From positions 3,286,001-3,350,000 of the forward strand of contig OZ253666.1 in assembly GCA_965263305.1 (NCBI GenBank): DNA of 64,000 nucleotides, given 5' to 3'. This document shows positions 44,451 through 52,998 of this stretch, in pieces. The stretch comes from MED-G105 sp965263305. GTDB taxonomy: Bacteria > Pseudomonadota > Alphaproteobacteria > Caulobacterales > Parvularculaceae. The notes below the pieces were generated by a model. That model made no database searches. It saw nothing but the letters and a program-made list of their open reading frames with translations, and was not told the origin of the DNA. The position numbers and the translations under genes are program-made. Each line of letters opens with the position of its first letter. Positions within the stretch are counted from its first letter, which is position 1.

Positions 44451-45527
44451 ATGAGCGTGTCGCTGCACAATATCAGCTTTTCCTATGGCGAAAACGTCGT
44501 CCTCCAAGATGTCAATCTTGATGTCGGGGAGGGCGAAATTGTCGCTCTATTCGGGCCGTCAGGTTGTGGAAAGACAACAATTTTGCGTCTAACAGCGGGT
44601 CTTGAAACCGCAAGATCGGGCTCGATCCATATCAACGACCAGGTCATGGCGGATCAGGGAGAGAAGGTCGCACCGGAAGACCGTCCTGTTGGGTTTGTCT
44701 TCCAAGATTTCGCTCTTTTCCCCCATATGTCGGTGCTTGAAAATACCGTCTTTGGGCTGAAGGGCGCACGTAAGGATAGGCTGATCCGCGCCGGCGAGGA
44801 ACTGCTAGCCCTTGAGATGGGGGAATTCGCTCATCGCTATCCGCACCAACTTTCCGGCGGTCAACAACAGCGTGCGGCATTGGCGCGGGTGTTTGCGCGT
44901 CGCCCCCATGCCATTTTGCTTGACGAGCCATTCGCCAGCGTCGATTCGGTCTTACGTCATCGCTTACGCCGGGATTTGCGCCTGCTCCTGAAAGAGCGAC
45001 GCACGCCGACGATCATTGTTACCCATGACCCCGAGGAAGCGTTGGAGATGGCGGATCGCATTGCGGTGATGAAGCAGGGGCGGATTATCGAGGACGCAAC
45101 GCCAGCGGCGTTGTTCGAGAGCCCAGAATCGCCTGAGGGCGCTTCACTTTTTCCGGGCGCTCAAGTCCTGTTAGGGGATATTTGTGAAGAGCGCGTCACC
45201 ACCGCATTTGGGCCCATTGACCTATCTGGGATGATCTCGCTCCATGAATTAAGTGAAACGAAAATTATGATTGTCGCGCGCTCGGGAGCGTTGTCAGCTG
45301 AGCCTGATCGCGATGGTCTTGCTGTGATAAGTGACGTGCGTGATTTGGGCGGCAGTGTCAGGTATCTTGTCTCCGCGCGCGCGCCCGATCAGGCGCCAAC
45401 TCAACCTACCGCTCCATTGGCCGTTGAGGCGCCGTCTCCTTTATCCATTGGTGATCGAGTTCGATTGCGACCGGCGTCATCGGGCGTCTTTGTTTTCTCG
45501 TCTGCGGGGGAGCGCGTCGCCGGTTAA
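44451..45527 (+). CDS. fbpC: Ferric iron ABC transporter ATP-binding protein
   Basis: 358 residues. Walker A is GPSGCGKTT (residues 35-43), the signature LSGGQQQRAALARVF, Walker B AILLDEPFASVD and the switch His in TIIVTHDPEEAL. The C-terminal 110 residues form the TOBE-like domain seen in FbpC. ATG 44451 has GAGATGA nearby; ATG 44433 is an alternative. It is divergent from fbpB, so a shared control region of under 60 bases serves both. Confidence 0.9.
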   Translation: MSVSLHNISFSYGENVVLQDVNLDVGEGEIVALFGPSGCGKTTILRLTAGLETARSGSIHINDQVMADQGEKVAPEDRPVGFVFQDFALFPHMSVLENTVFGLKGARKDRLIRAGEELLALEMGEFAHRYPHQLSGGQQQRAALARVFARRPHAILLDEPFASVDSVLRHRLRRDLRLLLKERRTPTIIVTHDPEEALEMADRIAVMKQGRIIEDATPAALFESPESPEGASLFPGAQVLLGDICEERVTTAFGPIDLSGMISLHELSETKIMIVARSGALSAEPDRDGLAVISDVRDLGGSVRYLVSARAPDQAPTQPTAPLAVEAPSPLSIGDRVRLRPASSGVFVFSSAGERVAG

Positions 45528-45674
45528 TCCTTTTGTTCCGGATCAATACCCAGCGCGTCGCGCCTTTCATTCGAGGAGCGCTTGACGCGGTTTGATGATG
45601 CCGATAACTGTAATTAAGAATTAATCGCAAAAAATAGAGCGATGGCGAGTTGTCGCTCAGGGAGCCTTAACGGG

Positions 45675-46784
45675 ATGACTTCTTCTTCATTTAACGCGGT
45701 TCTGCGTTCGTTCGCAGCAGGACTAATAGGCGTCTTCGTATTGATCGCCTGCGCCGGCGAAAGTGACAATACCGACGCGGTGCCAGTGTCGGCGGCGGAG
45801 GCGACGAGTGACAGCGCAGAAGGCTCCTCAGCCGGTGTCGTCAATCTCTATTCTGGTCGCCATTATGATTCTGACCTCGCTCTTTTTGAGGCCTTCACCA
45901 AAGAGACCGGCATCAAGGTCAACATTGTCGAAGCAAATGGCGATGCGCTGATCGAACGGCTTCGTCGGGAAGGCGGTTCAAGTCCGGCAGATCTATTCAT
46001 GACGGCGGATGCAGGCGTTTTATGGCGCGCCCAGTCAAAAGGGCTACTGCAGCCAATAACAAGCGAAGAGGTTCTGTCCCGAGTGCAAGAACGCTTCCGT
46101 CATCCGTCAGCGGAATGGGTTGGCCTTTCCAAGCGCGCGCGAATAGTAATTTTTAACAAAGAAATGGGGTTGCCCGAAGGGCTGGCGACCTATGGGGATC
46201 TGGCTGATCCCGCCTTTAAAGGGATGGTCTGTGTGCGGTCGTCCACCAATGTTTACAACCAATCCCTGCTTGCCAGTATTGTCGCGCGCGATGGCGCAGA
46301 AGCAGCTGAAGAATGGGCGAAAGGGGTGGTGGCGAACTTCGCCCGAAAACCTCAAGGCAATGATACGAGCCAGATAGAAGCTGTTGCGGCAGGGCTATGC
46401 CGTGTCGCCATCGTCAACAGCTATTACGTGGCCCGTTTTATCGGATCGGACAACGATAAGAACCGTGCCATCGGCGATAAAATAGATGTACTTTTCCCAT
46501 CTCAAGAAACGACGGGAACCCATGTTAACATCTCTGGTGCGGGTCTCGCGCAGCATGCGCCCAATCGCAATAACGCGGAGGGCCTTATCGCCTTCTTACT
46601 GCGCGATGACAATCAACAAGCTTTCGCGGGTGGTAACAATGAGTACCCCATCGTTGAAGGGGTCGCTCCTACCGGGCCGGTCGCAGCCTTAGGAACGTTT
46701 CGCGAAGATGATCTTCCCGTCGCGGCCCTTGGCGAAAATCAAGCAGAGGCCGTCAGAATTTTTGACCGGGCGGAATGGCCATAG
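45675..46784 (+). CDS. fbpA: Ferric iron-binding lipoprotein of the ABC transporter
   Basis: 369-residue substrate-binding protein. It has a lipoprotein signal (FVLIACAGES; ATG 45675 follows AGGGAG, and an upstream start at 45642 is possible). The body carries VVNLYSGRHYDSDLALFEAF, typical of FbpA. The tandem Tyr of AIVNSYYVARF (about residues 249-250) corresponds to the iron-ligand Tyr pair in this family. AT-rich TAATTAAGAATTA (45611-45623) 51 bases upstream forms a short inverted repeat and may be an iron-responsive operator. It is separated from fbpC by 147 bases, so it may have its own promoter. Confidence 0.9.
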   Translation: MTSSSFNAVLRSFAAGLIGVFVLIACAGESDNTDAVPVSAAEATSDSAEGSSAGVVNLYSGRHYDSDLALFEAFTKETGIKVNIVEANGDALIERLRREGGSSPADLFMTADAGVLWRAQSKGLLQPITSEEVLSRVQERFRHPSAEWVGLSKRARIVIFNKEMGLPEGLATYGDLADPAFKGMVCVRSSTNVYNQSLLASIVARDGAEAAEEWAKGVVANFARKPQGNDTSQIEAVAAGLCRVAIVNSYYVARFIGSDNDKNRAIGDKIDVLFPSQETTGTHVNISGAGLAQHAPNRNNAEGLIAFLLRDDNQQAFAGGNNEYPIVEGVAPTGPVAALGTFREDDLPVAALGENQAEAVRIFDRAEWP

Positions 46785-46819
46785 CGGCGGGGCGTGGCTC
46801 CCGTCATTGGGGTAGTCTT

Positions 46820-46833
46820 GTTATTGATATAAC
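46820..46833. promoter_or_regulatory. Inverted repeat, candidate Zur operator (distal)
   Basis: GTTAT-TGAT-ATAAC is a 5-4-5 inverted repeat about 50 bases before the Zur-like gene, in its promoter region. GTTAT/ATAAC half-sites resemble alphaproteobacterial Zur boxes, but the full consensus is not met. Confidence 0.4.
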
Positions 46834-46851
46834 ACCGGGATAACATCTCCG

Positions 46852-46872
46852 CCTTAACGTTAATTGTTAAGG
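46852..46872. promoter_or_regulatory. Inverted repeat overlapping the zur translation-initiation region
   Basis: CCTTAAC, 7-base spacer GTTAATT, GTTAAGG. The repeat ends ten bases before the ATG and includes the Shine-Dalgarno GGGGG run on its right edge. It could be an autoregulatory operator or an mRNA hairpin that hides the ribosome site. Confidence 0.45.
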
Positions 46873-46882
46873 GGGTGATGAG

Positions 46883-47359
46883 ATGAGTGAGCAGCCTGCG
46901 GCCGTTGATCGGCCTTCATTCGCGACGCTGGGGTCAGCTGACCGACATGATCATGCCTGCTGTGACGGTGGAAAAAAGCCTCCCGTCGGTCTGACGAAGA
47001 ACGAGACCCTTGTGTGGTCGGCATTGAATGACGCCGGTCAGCAAATGAAAGCTTATGAAATCCTTGATAAATTAAAGGCTCAAGGCGTGAGAGCGCCCAT
47101 GACCGTTTATCGGGCGCTTGATGGGCTGGAGCAAAAGGGGATTATCCACAAACTTGAAGCCCTAAATTCATTTGTGATCTGCAACCACAATGACCCGCAC
47201 CAAGTGCAGGTTTTCAGGGTTTGCGAAGAATGCGACTTCGTTGACGAAATTGATATTGAGGGCTTGGAGGCGCTCATTTCGCCATATGCCCGTGGAGACG
47301 GCTTTTCCATGACGGTCGCGCATCTTGAATTGCGCGGCGTGTGTAAGAAGTGCCGATAG
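46883..47359 (+). CDS. Fur-family regulator, Zur-like
   Basis: 158 residues of the Fur superfamily. The DNA-binding part has LTKNETLVWSALNDAGQQMKA and RAPMTVYRALDGLEQKGIIHK. The structural zinc ligands are C114/C117 (RVCEECD) and C154/C157 (RGVCKKCR). The regulatory ligands include HNDPHQ. An N-terminal HDHACC (residues 22-27) could add metal binding. The long N-terminus with metal-rich motif and the spacing of CxxC pairs fit Zur better than Fur or PerR. It follows fbpA by 98 bases. Metal specificity is inferred, and control of iron uptake cannot be excluded from position. Confidence 0.82.
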   Translation: MSEQPAAVDRPSFATLGSADRHDHACCDGGKKPPVGLTKNETLVWSALNDAGQQMKAYEILDKLKAQGVRAPMTVYRALDGLEQKGIIHKLEALNSFVICNHNDPHQVQVFRVCEECDFVDEIDIEGLEALISPYARGDGFSMTVAHLELRGVCKKCR

Positions 47360-47469
47360 TCGTACGTTGTTCACTCGGCAAAAGACTTATTCGAAGCATT
47401 TATTGACTTAAACCGTTTCGACTTTAAGGTCCGGTTTCAATCTGCGAGTCGAGACAGAGTAGGCAGATG

Positions 47470-47690
47470 ACGCGCATAATGCGGGAGAGATTGGTGATCA
47501 TCGGGAGATGATCGCTAGCGCCGAAGGAGCAACCGCCCCGGAAACTCTCAGGCAAAAGGACCGCATGCGTAAGTAAAGGCTGGAAAGCGATAGGGTGAAA
47601 CGCCCTATCCACCGAAGGAGTAAGCCGGCATCCGTCATGAGGGCGGTTCGGCGAAATCTCTCAGGTTCCCATGACAGCCGGGGTTGCCGT
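47470..47690 (+). ncRNA. Tandem glycine riboswitch upstream of gcvT
   Basis: Two glycine aptamers in series. Aptamer 1 (about 47481-47564) has GGGAGAG, then GCCGAAGGAGCAA and GGAAACTCTCAGGCAAAAGGACC. Aptamer 2 (about 47578-47680) has CTGGAAAG, ACCGAAGGAGTAAG, GCGAAATCTCTCAGG and ends ATGACAG. P1 of aptamer 2 is GGCT/AGCC. Downstream GCATCGTC (47691) pairs with GATGATGC (47711-47718), giving a possible expression-platform hairpin before the gcvT start. No T run is seen, so control of translation initiation or folding is more likely than termination. This is the standard activator of glycine-cleavage genes. Confidence 0.93.
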
Positions 47691-47744
47691 GCATCGTCGC
47701 CATTGGCGGGGATGATGCGACCTTAGTGATATGGGAATGAGCTT

Positions 47745-48896
47745 TTGACCGACAATCTACACCGCACGCCGCTATTTGACCTCCATGTGTCGATCGGCGC
47801 CAAGATGACGCCGTTTGCCGGCTATGAAATGCCGGTTCAATACCCGATGGGGGTCATGAAGGAACATCTCCATACCCGCGCCAAGGCGGGCCTTTTCGAT
47901 GTTTCCCATATGGGCCAAGCGTGGTTGACGACAACCAAGGCTCCCAAAGGCGGCGAGAACGCCCATCAGGACATTGCCAATGCAATCGAAACTCTGGCGC
48001 CGGGAGAAATCCGAAAACTGCGCAAAGGCGGATTGCGCTATTCCGTCCTCCTGAACGATGACGGCGGGGTTGTCGATGATTTGATGATTACGCGGCCCGC
48101 AGATGACGCAGAGGCGGGGTCATTGTTTTTGGTGGTAAATGCAGCGTGTAAGGACAATGACTTCCGGCTTATTCAAGAAAAGCTGGGCGCTGATGTCAGG
48201 TTAGAGATTGCCGATGACCGCGCGTTGTTGGCGATTCAAGGGCCGGCCGCAGCGGGTGTTGTTGAACGGCTCGTCCCCGGGTCGGCGCAACAAAAATTCA
48301 TGACCATGCAGCGCGCTACTTGGGATGGCGTTCCGATATATGTCTCGCGATGCGGCTACACCGGCGAAGACGGGTTCGAATTGTCCATTCCAAATGCTGA
48401 CGCTGAACGTCTCGCCCGGACTTTACTCGCTGACGAGGATGTCGAGCCAATTGGCCTTGGCGCGCGCGATTCTTTGAGGCTCGAAGCTGGCCTTTGCCTG
48501 TATGGGCACGACCTTAATGAGACAACATCGCCGGTGGAGGGCAATATCGCCTTCGCCATTGGCAAACGCCGTCGCGAGGAAGGCGGCTTTCCAGGGGCGG
48601 CGCGAATAATACGCGAGTTGTCGGATGGCGCCTCCAGAATTCGCGTGGGCCTTCTTCCAGAAGGACGCGCACCAGCGCGCGAAGGCGCGCCGATTACGGA
48701 TGAAAACGGTGCGCCAATTGGCGTTGTCACATCTGGCGGCTTTGGCCCAACGCTCGGCGGCCCCCTTGCGATGGGCTATGTCGCGCCTTCTCATGCCGAG
48801 ATTGGTGCGCGGGTCAATCTAACGGTCCGGGGAAAGGCGCTGCCGGCGACCGTCGCGGCGATGCCATTCACGCCCCAAAATTATTATCGCGGATAA
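47745..48896 (+). CDS. gcvT: Glycine cleavage system T protein (aminomethyltransferase)
   Basis: 383 residues. It moves the aminomethyl group from GcvH-lipoate to tetrahydrofolate. TTG 47745 is the only start between an upstream stop (TGA 47727) and the conserved N-terminus TPLFDLHVSIGAKMTPFAGY; GGGA sits eight bases before it. Typical motifs are LFDVSHMGQ, SRCGYTGEDGFELS and GLGARDSLRLEAGLCLYGHD. First gene of the riboswitch-controlled gcv operon. Confidence 0.94.
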   Translation: MTDNLHRTPLFDLHVSIGAKMTPFAGYEMPVQYPMGVMKEHLHTRAKAGLFDVSHMGQAWLTTTKAPKGGENAHQDIANAIETLAPGEIRKLRKGGLRYSVLLNDDGGVVDDLMITRPADDAEAGSLFLVVNAACKDNDFRLIQEKLGADVRLEIADDRALLAIQGPAAAGVVERLVPGSAQQKFMTMQRATWDGVPIYVSRCGYTGEDGFELSIPNADAERLARTLLADEDVEPIGLGARDSLRLEAGLCLYGHDLNETTSPVEGNIAFAIGKRRREEGGFPGAARIIRELSDGASRIRVGLLPEGRAPAREGAPITDENGAPIGVVTSGGFGPTLGGPLAMGYVAPSHAEIGARVNLTVRGKALPATVAAMPFTPQNYYRG

Positions 48897-48906
48897 AGAG
48901 GTTATC

Positions 48907-49278
48907 ATGACACTGAAGTTTACCAAAGATCACGAATGGGTGCGCCTAGAGGGCGATATCGCGGTTGTAGGGATTACCCACCATGCCGCAGAGCAGCTGG
49001 GCGACGTTGTTTTTGTGGAGCTCCCCGAAGCGGGCCGATCTTTCTCCCAAGGCGATGATATGGCGGTGGTTGAATCCGTAAAAGCCGCCTCTGATGTCTA
49101 TGCGCCGATTACGGGTGAAATTGTCGAGGCGAATAGCGCGATCGTTGACGAGCCGGCGGATGTCAACGCGGACCCGGCGGGCGCGGCTTGGTTCGTGAAA
49201 ATAAAACCATCGGATATGGCTGAAATGGACGGTCTAATGGATGAAGCGGCGTATAAAGAATTTACTGAAAACGCTTAA
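48907..49278 (+). CDS. gcvH: Glycine cleavage system H protein (lipoyl carrier)
   Basis: 123-residue shuttle. The lipoyl Lys is K59 in AVVESVKAASDVYAP. EHAA-type N-terminus HEWVRLEGDIAVVGITHHAAE and ELPEAGRSF are normal. Starts 10 bases after gcvT behind AGAGG and is followed 30 bases later by gcvPA. Confidence 0.95.
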   Translation: MTLKFTKDHEWVRLEGDIAVVGITHHAAEQLGDVVFVELPEAGRSFSQGDDMAVVESVKAASDVYAPITGEIVEANSAIVDEPADVNADPAGAAWFVKIKPSDMAEMDGLMDEAAYKEFTENA

Positions 49279-49308
49279 ATTATCCAATCTTTGAAGGAGA
49301 TGCCCGCC

Positions 49309-50652
49309 ATGCGGTATTTGCCCCTGTCAAATTCTGAACGCCAGGAGATGCTCGGCGTCGTCGGCGCTCGATCGATTGACGAATTGTTTTCAGATGTGCC
49401 GAGCGATGCGCTGAACCCCGATATTGACCTGCCTCTTCACCAGAGTGAATTGTCGGTGGAGCGCACGCTCAATAGGATGGCGGCGAAGAACCGGACCGCG
49501 TCTGAAGGGCCGTTCTTTGTGGGGTGCGGGGCCTATAAGCATCACGTGCCAGCGACGGTTGATCATATTATTCAGCGGTCTGAATTTTTGACCTCTTATA
49601 CCCCCTATCAACCCGAAATCGCACAAGGGACGCTGCAGTACCTGTTTGAGTTTCAAACCCAGGTCGCCGCGCTCACCGGCATGGATGTCGCTAACGCGTC
49701 CATGTATGATGGTTCAACCGCCTGCGCGGAGGCCGCGCTCATGGCGCGCCGCGTTAACAAACGGAAGAATGTCGTGCTCTCGGGCGGCCTCCACCCCCAT
49801 TACGCCAGCGTGACCCGTACGAATTCGGAGCTTGAAGGCGACACGGTCGTCTCGGCGCCGCTGTCCCCGACGGGGGACGAAGATCTTTCATCACTGATCG
49901 ATGATGAAACCTCATGCGTTATTGTGCAGACCCCGGATGTGTTTGGCAATTTGCACGATCTATCCGCGCTTTCATCGGCGTGCCAGGCGAAGGGCGCATT
50001 GCTGGTGGCAGTGGTCACGGAGATCACGTCTCTTGGCGCGGTCAAGAGCCCCGGGGAAATGGGCGCGGATATTGTCGTTGGTGAAGGCCAGTCGATTGGA
50101 AACCCACTAACCTTTGGTGGGCCTTATGTCGGCCTATTTGCGACGCGTCAGAAATATGTCCGGCAGATGCCGGGGCGTCTGTGCGGTGAAACAACTGACG
50201 CTGAAGGAAAGCGCGGGTTTGTTCTGACGTTATCAACACGGGAACAACATATTCGACGTGATAAAGCGACATCGAACATTTGCACAAACTCTGGGCTCTG
50301 CGCCTTGGCGTTTACCGTCCATATGACACTGTTGGGTGAGGCTGGATTGCGACGTCTGGCGGCCCTCAACCACCAAGCCGCCAGTCAAACGGCGGACGCC
50401 TTGGCCAGCATTGACGGCGTCGAAGTGCTAACGCGCGCGTTTTATAACGAGTTTACGATCCGACTACCAAAGAGTGCCGGCGATATCGTTGAGAAATTAG
50501 CCGGCGAGGGCGTCATCGCCGGCGTGCCGGGTGATCGGCTTTGGGCGGAGGAGCCCGATGCGGAAAACCTCTTGATCATCGCCGCGACTGAGACAACGCA
50601 GGATGATGATATTCGCCAACTCTGTGATGGGTTGCGCATGGCGATCCGGTGA
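49309..50652 (+). CDS. gcvPA: Glycine dehydrogenase (decarboxylating) subunit 1
   Basis: 447-residue half of the split P protein. AAGGAG eight bases before ATG 49309 decides the start against ATG 49300 and TTG 49291. Landmarks are YTPYQPEIAQGTLQYLFEFQ and GGPYVGLFATRQKYVRQMPG (P-protein N-half), and EGQSIGNPLTFGG. It lacks the PLP Lys, which is in gcvPB. The stop overlaps by four bases a GTG of the next frame, though the next gene more likely starts at 50682. Confidence 0.94.
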   Translation: MRYLPLSNSERQEMLGVVGARSIDELFSDVPSDALNPDIDLPLHQSELSVERTLNRMAAKNRTASEGPFFVGCGAYKHHVPATVDHIIQRSEFLTSYTPYQPEIAQGTLQYLFEFQTQVAALTGMDVANASMYDGSTACAEAALMARRVNKRKNVVLSGGLHPHYASVTRTNSELEGDTVVSAPLSPTGDEDLSSLIDDETSCVIVQTPDVFGNLHDLSALSSACQAKGALLVAVVTEITSLGAVKSPGEMGADIVVGEGQSIGNPLTFGGPYVGLFATRQKYVRQMPGRLCGETTDAEGKRGFVLTLSTREQHIRRDKATSNICTNSGLCALAFTVHMTLLGEAGLRRLAALNHQAASQTADALASIDGVEVLTRAFYNEFTIRLPKSAGDIVEKLAGEGVIAGVPGDRLWAEEPDAENLLIIAATETTQDDDIRQLCDGLRMAIR

Positions 50653-50681
50653 ACGTTTTCAGGATAGTGGAGAGACGAGTA

Positions 50682-51293
50682 ATGGGGATTGGAATGGAAC
50701 GAGTATCGGAAGTGCGATGGCTTATGCGTGGCGGATGGCTGCCCGTGTTACTAGCGCTGTTCATGGTGACAGGCGAAATGATCACTACGGACGCATATGC
50801 TCAAGGCTGGGATATTGAAGAAAACAGAAAAGGCGCCTCGAAATTGCTCCGTAAGTCCAATGAAGTGGTGAATGTTTTCCGTCAAACGGATGCGACAATG
50901 TCGCGATACTTTTCCCAAGCTTATGGGTATGCGGTGTTTCCATCGGTGACCAAGGCAGGCGTCGGCATTGGCGGCGCCCGGGGAAAGGGCGTTCTTTATC
51001 GTGGCGGTGCGCCGGTGATGAAGGCGTATCTCACGCAATTTACCGTTGGTGCGCAACTCGGCGGGAAGAAATACCGCGAAATTCTCTTTTTCAGGGATAA
51101 AGCCGCTTACGATAATTTTCGCGACGGGTCGTTTGAAGTCAGCGCCCAAGCGACGGCTGTGGTTGCATCAGATGGGGCGGGCGAAACCGCCTCATATTCC
51201 GAGGGCGTTGCAATCTTTGTGATCGACAAGGCTGGTGCAATGGTTGAAGCGAGCGTTGGCGGGCAAAAATTCCGGGTAAAACCTTTACGGTAG
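50682..51293 (+). CDS. SYLF-domain (Ysc84-like) exported lipid-binding protein inside the gcv operon
   Basis: 203 residues with a signal-like N-terminus (hydrophobic stretch about 17-36, AYAQ cleavage) and a SYLF domain: SKLLRKSNEVVNVFRQTDAT, YAVFPSVTKAGVGIGGARGK, and ATAVVASDGAGETASYSEGV. SYLF domains in eukaryotes bind phosphoinositides; in bacteria the role is unknown. GGAGAG about nine bases before ATG 50682 sets the start; GTG 50649 would overlap gcvPA. It is inserted between gcvPA and gcvPB on the same strand, with no visible terminator, so it should share the riboswitch. The position is unusual. Confidence 0.83.
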   Translation: MGIGMERVSEVRWLMRGGWLPVLLALFMVTGEMITTDAYAQGWDIEENRKGASKLLRKSNEVVNVFRQTDATMSRYFSQAYGYAVFPSVTKAGVGIGGARGKGVLYRGGAPVMKAYLTQFTVGAQLGGKKYREILFFRDKAAYDNFRDGSFEVSAQATAVVASDGAGETASYSEGVAIFVIDKAGAMVEASVGGQKFRVKPLR

Positions 51294-51352
51294 ACCCCTT
51301 GATGATAGCTTAACCCGATTTCTGAATAAATTTGCATAAAGAGCGTACTGAA

Positions 51353-52933
51353 ATGTCAATGAACTCCCAAGGTCGGCCAACGCGCCCAACCGCGGATACC
51401 GCCGCGGCAAGTGACACCTTCACCGGAAATCGGGCTCTCCAAATCGAGGAGAGTTTGATTTTTGAAAAAGACGCTTTTGCCCAAACCGGCGTTGATTTTC
51501 CCGAACCGACCCTGAAGGAGAAACGGTTAGGCGGGTTGGAGCGTCATAACGATATCGGATTGCCGGGGCTATCGGAGCCGGAGACAATGCGTCATTTCGT
51601 GCGGCTTTCCCAAAAGAATTATGCGATCGATATGGGGCCTTTTCCGCTCGGCTCTTGCACGATGAAACATAATCCGCGCCTCAATGAAAAAATGGCGCGT
51701 ACGCCAGGCTTTGCCGATATTCACCCTCTGCAGCCCCAATCGACGGTGCAAGGTGCGTTGGCTCTGATAGACTTGCTCGCCCATTGGCTGAAAAATTTGA
51801 CGGGTATGCCGGCGGTTGCGATGTCGCCTAAAGCGGGCGCCCATGGGGAGTTATGCGGCATGATGGCGATTAAAGCCGCCATCGATGCAAAGGGAGAAGG
51901 GGCGACGCGTACGCGTGTTTTGGCGCCTGAATCCGCCCACGGCACGAATCCAGCGACGGCCGTGCAGTGCGGGTTTACCGTTGACAGCATTCCTGCAGAC
52001 GAAACGGGCAGGGTCGACCTTGCAGCGCTGAAGTCAAAACTGGGGCCGGATGTCGCCGGGATTATGGTGACAAACCCAAATACCTGCGGGTTGTTTGAAC
52101 GGGATATCCGCGACATCGCCGTCGCCGTCCATGACGCTGGAGGGTATTTCTATTGCGACGGCGCTAATTTCAATGCGATCGCCGGCAAAGCGCGCCCTGG
52201 CGATCTTGGCGTCGACGCCATGCATATTAATCTGCATAAAACCTTTTCAACGCCCCATGGCGGCGGCGGGCCGGGGTCTGGGCCGACGGTTTTGTCAGAG
52301 GCGCTCGCCCCTTTTGCGCCGGTGCCGTTTGTCGCCCATACTGATGGCGCTTTTCGGCTTGTCGAAACGGAAAAAGACGCCGCCCGCGCGGGCGATGGGA
52401 CGCAAAGTTTTGGCCGGATGACCGCGTTCCATGGCCAGATGGGCATGTTCGTTCGGGCCCTTGCTTATATGCTAAGCCACGGCGTCGATGGGGTTCGCCA
52501 AGCGGCTGAAGACGCGGTCCTCAACGCGAACTATGTCCAAGCGCGATTGAAAGCGGAAATGACCGCCGCCTTTGACGGGTTTTGCATGCATGAGGCGCTG
52601 TTTGATGATCGTTGGTTAAAGGATACGGGCGTCGAAACCATCGATTTCGCCAAAGCGATGATTGATGAGGGATACCATCCGATGACGATGTATTTCCCCT
52701 TAGTGGTACACGGGGCGATGTTGATTGAGCCAACGGAATCAGAATCAAAGCAGGAATTGGATCAATTCTGTGATTCGCTTCTGTCGCTCGCGAAGCGCGC
52801 CAAAGCCGGTGATGTCGAAGCCTTCAAAGCCGCGCCGATACATGCGCCGCGCCGCAGGCTCGATGAAACAGCGGCGGCCCGAAAGCCCGTTCTGCGTTGG
52901 ACGCCATCAGTGCTTCCTGACGCCGCCGAGTAA
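51353..52933 (+). CDS. gcvPB: Glycine dehydrogenase (decarboxylating) subunit 2
   Basis: 526-residue PLP-bearing half of P protein. The PLP Lys is K296 in HINLHKTFSTPHGGGGPG, and AIDMGPFPLGSCTMKHNPRL, SPKAGAHGELCGMMA and PESAHGTNPATA are present. ATG 51353 is taken, with TTG 51332 possible. It ends the gcv operon; no terminator hairpin is seen before the next gene, which runs on the minus strand. Confidence 0.94.
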   Translation: MSMNSQGRPTRPTADTAAASDTFTGNRALQIEESLIFEKDAFAQTGVDFPEPTLKEKRLGGLERHNDIGLPGLSEPETMRHFVRLSQKNYAIDMGPFPLGSCTMKHNPRLNEKMARTPGFADIHPLQPQSTVQGALALIDLLAHWLKNLTGMPAVAMSPKAGAHGELCGMMAIKAAIDAKGEGATRTRVLAPESAHGTNPATAVQCGFTVDSIPADETGRVDLAALKSKLGPDVAGIMVTNPNTCGLFERDIRDIAVAVHDAGGYFYCDGANFNAIAGKARPGDLGVDAMHINLHKTFSTPHGGGGPGSGPTVLSEALAPFAPVPFVAHTDGAFRLVETEKDAARAGDGTQSFGRMTAFHGQMGMFVRALAYMLSHGVDGVRQAAEDAVLNANYVQARLKAEMTAAFDGFCMHEALFDDRWLKDTGVETIDFAKAMIDEGYHPMTMYFPLVVHGAMLIEPTESESKQELDQFCDSLLSLAKRAKAGDVEAFKAAPIHAPRRRLDETAAARKPVLRWTPSVLPDAAE

Positions 52934-52998
52934 TTGTTCCGCGCCTCTTTAAAACCAGGGGCAACACGCGCCGCAGGCGGTTCGTCGAACCCGGTCGA

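Noticed and set aside
50649..50681. GTG start of the SYLF gene overlapping the gcvPA stop
   Set aside because: The ATG at 50682 has GGAGAG at good spacing and gives a better signal peptide; the GTGA overlap is probably chance.
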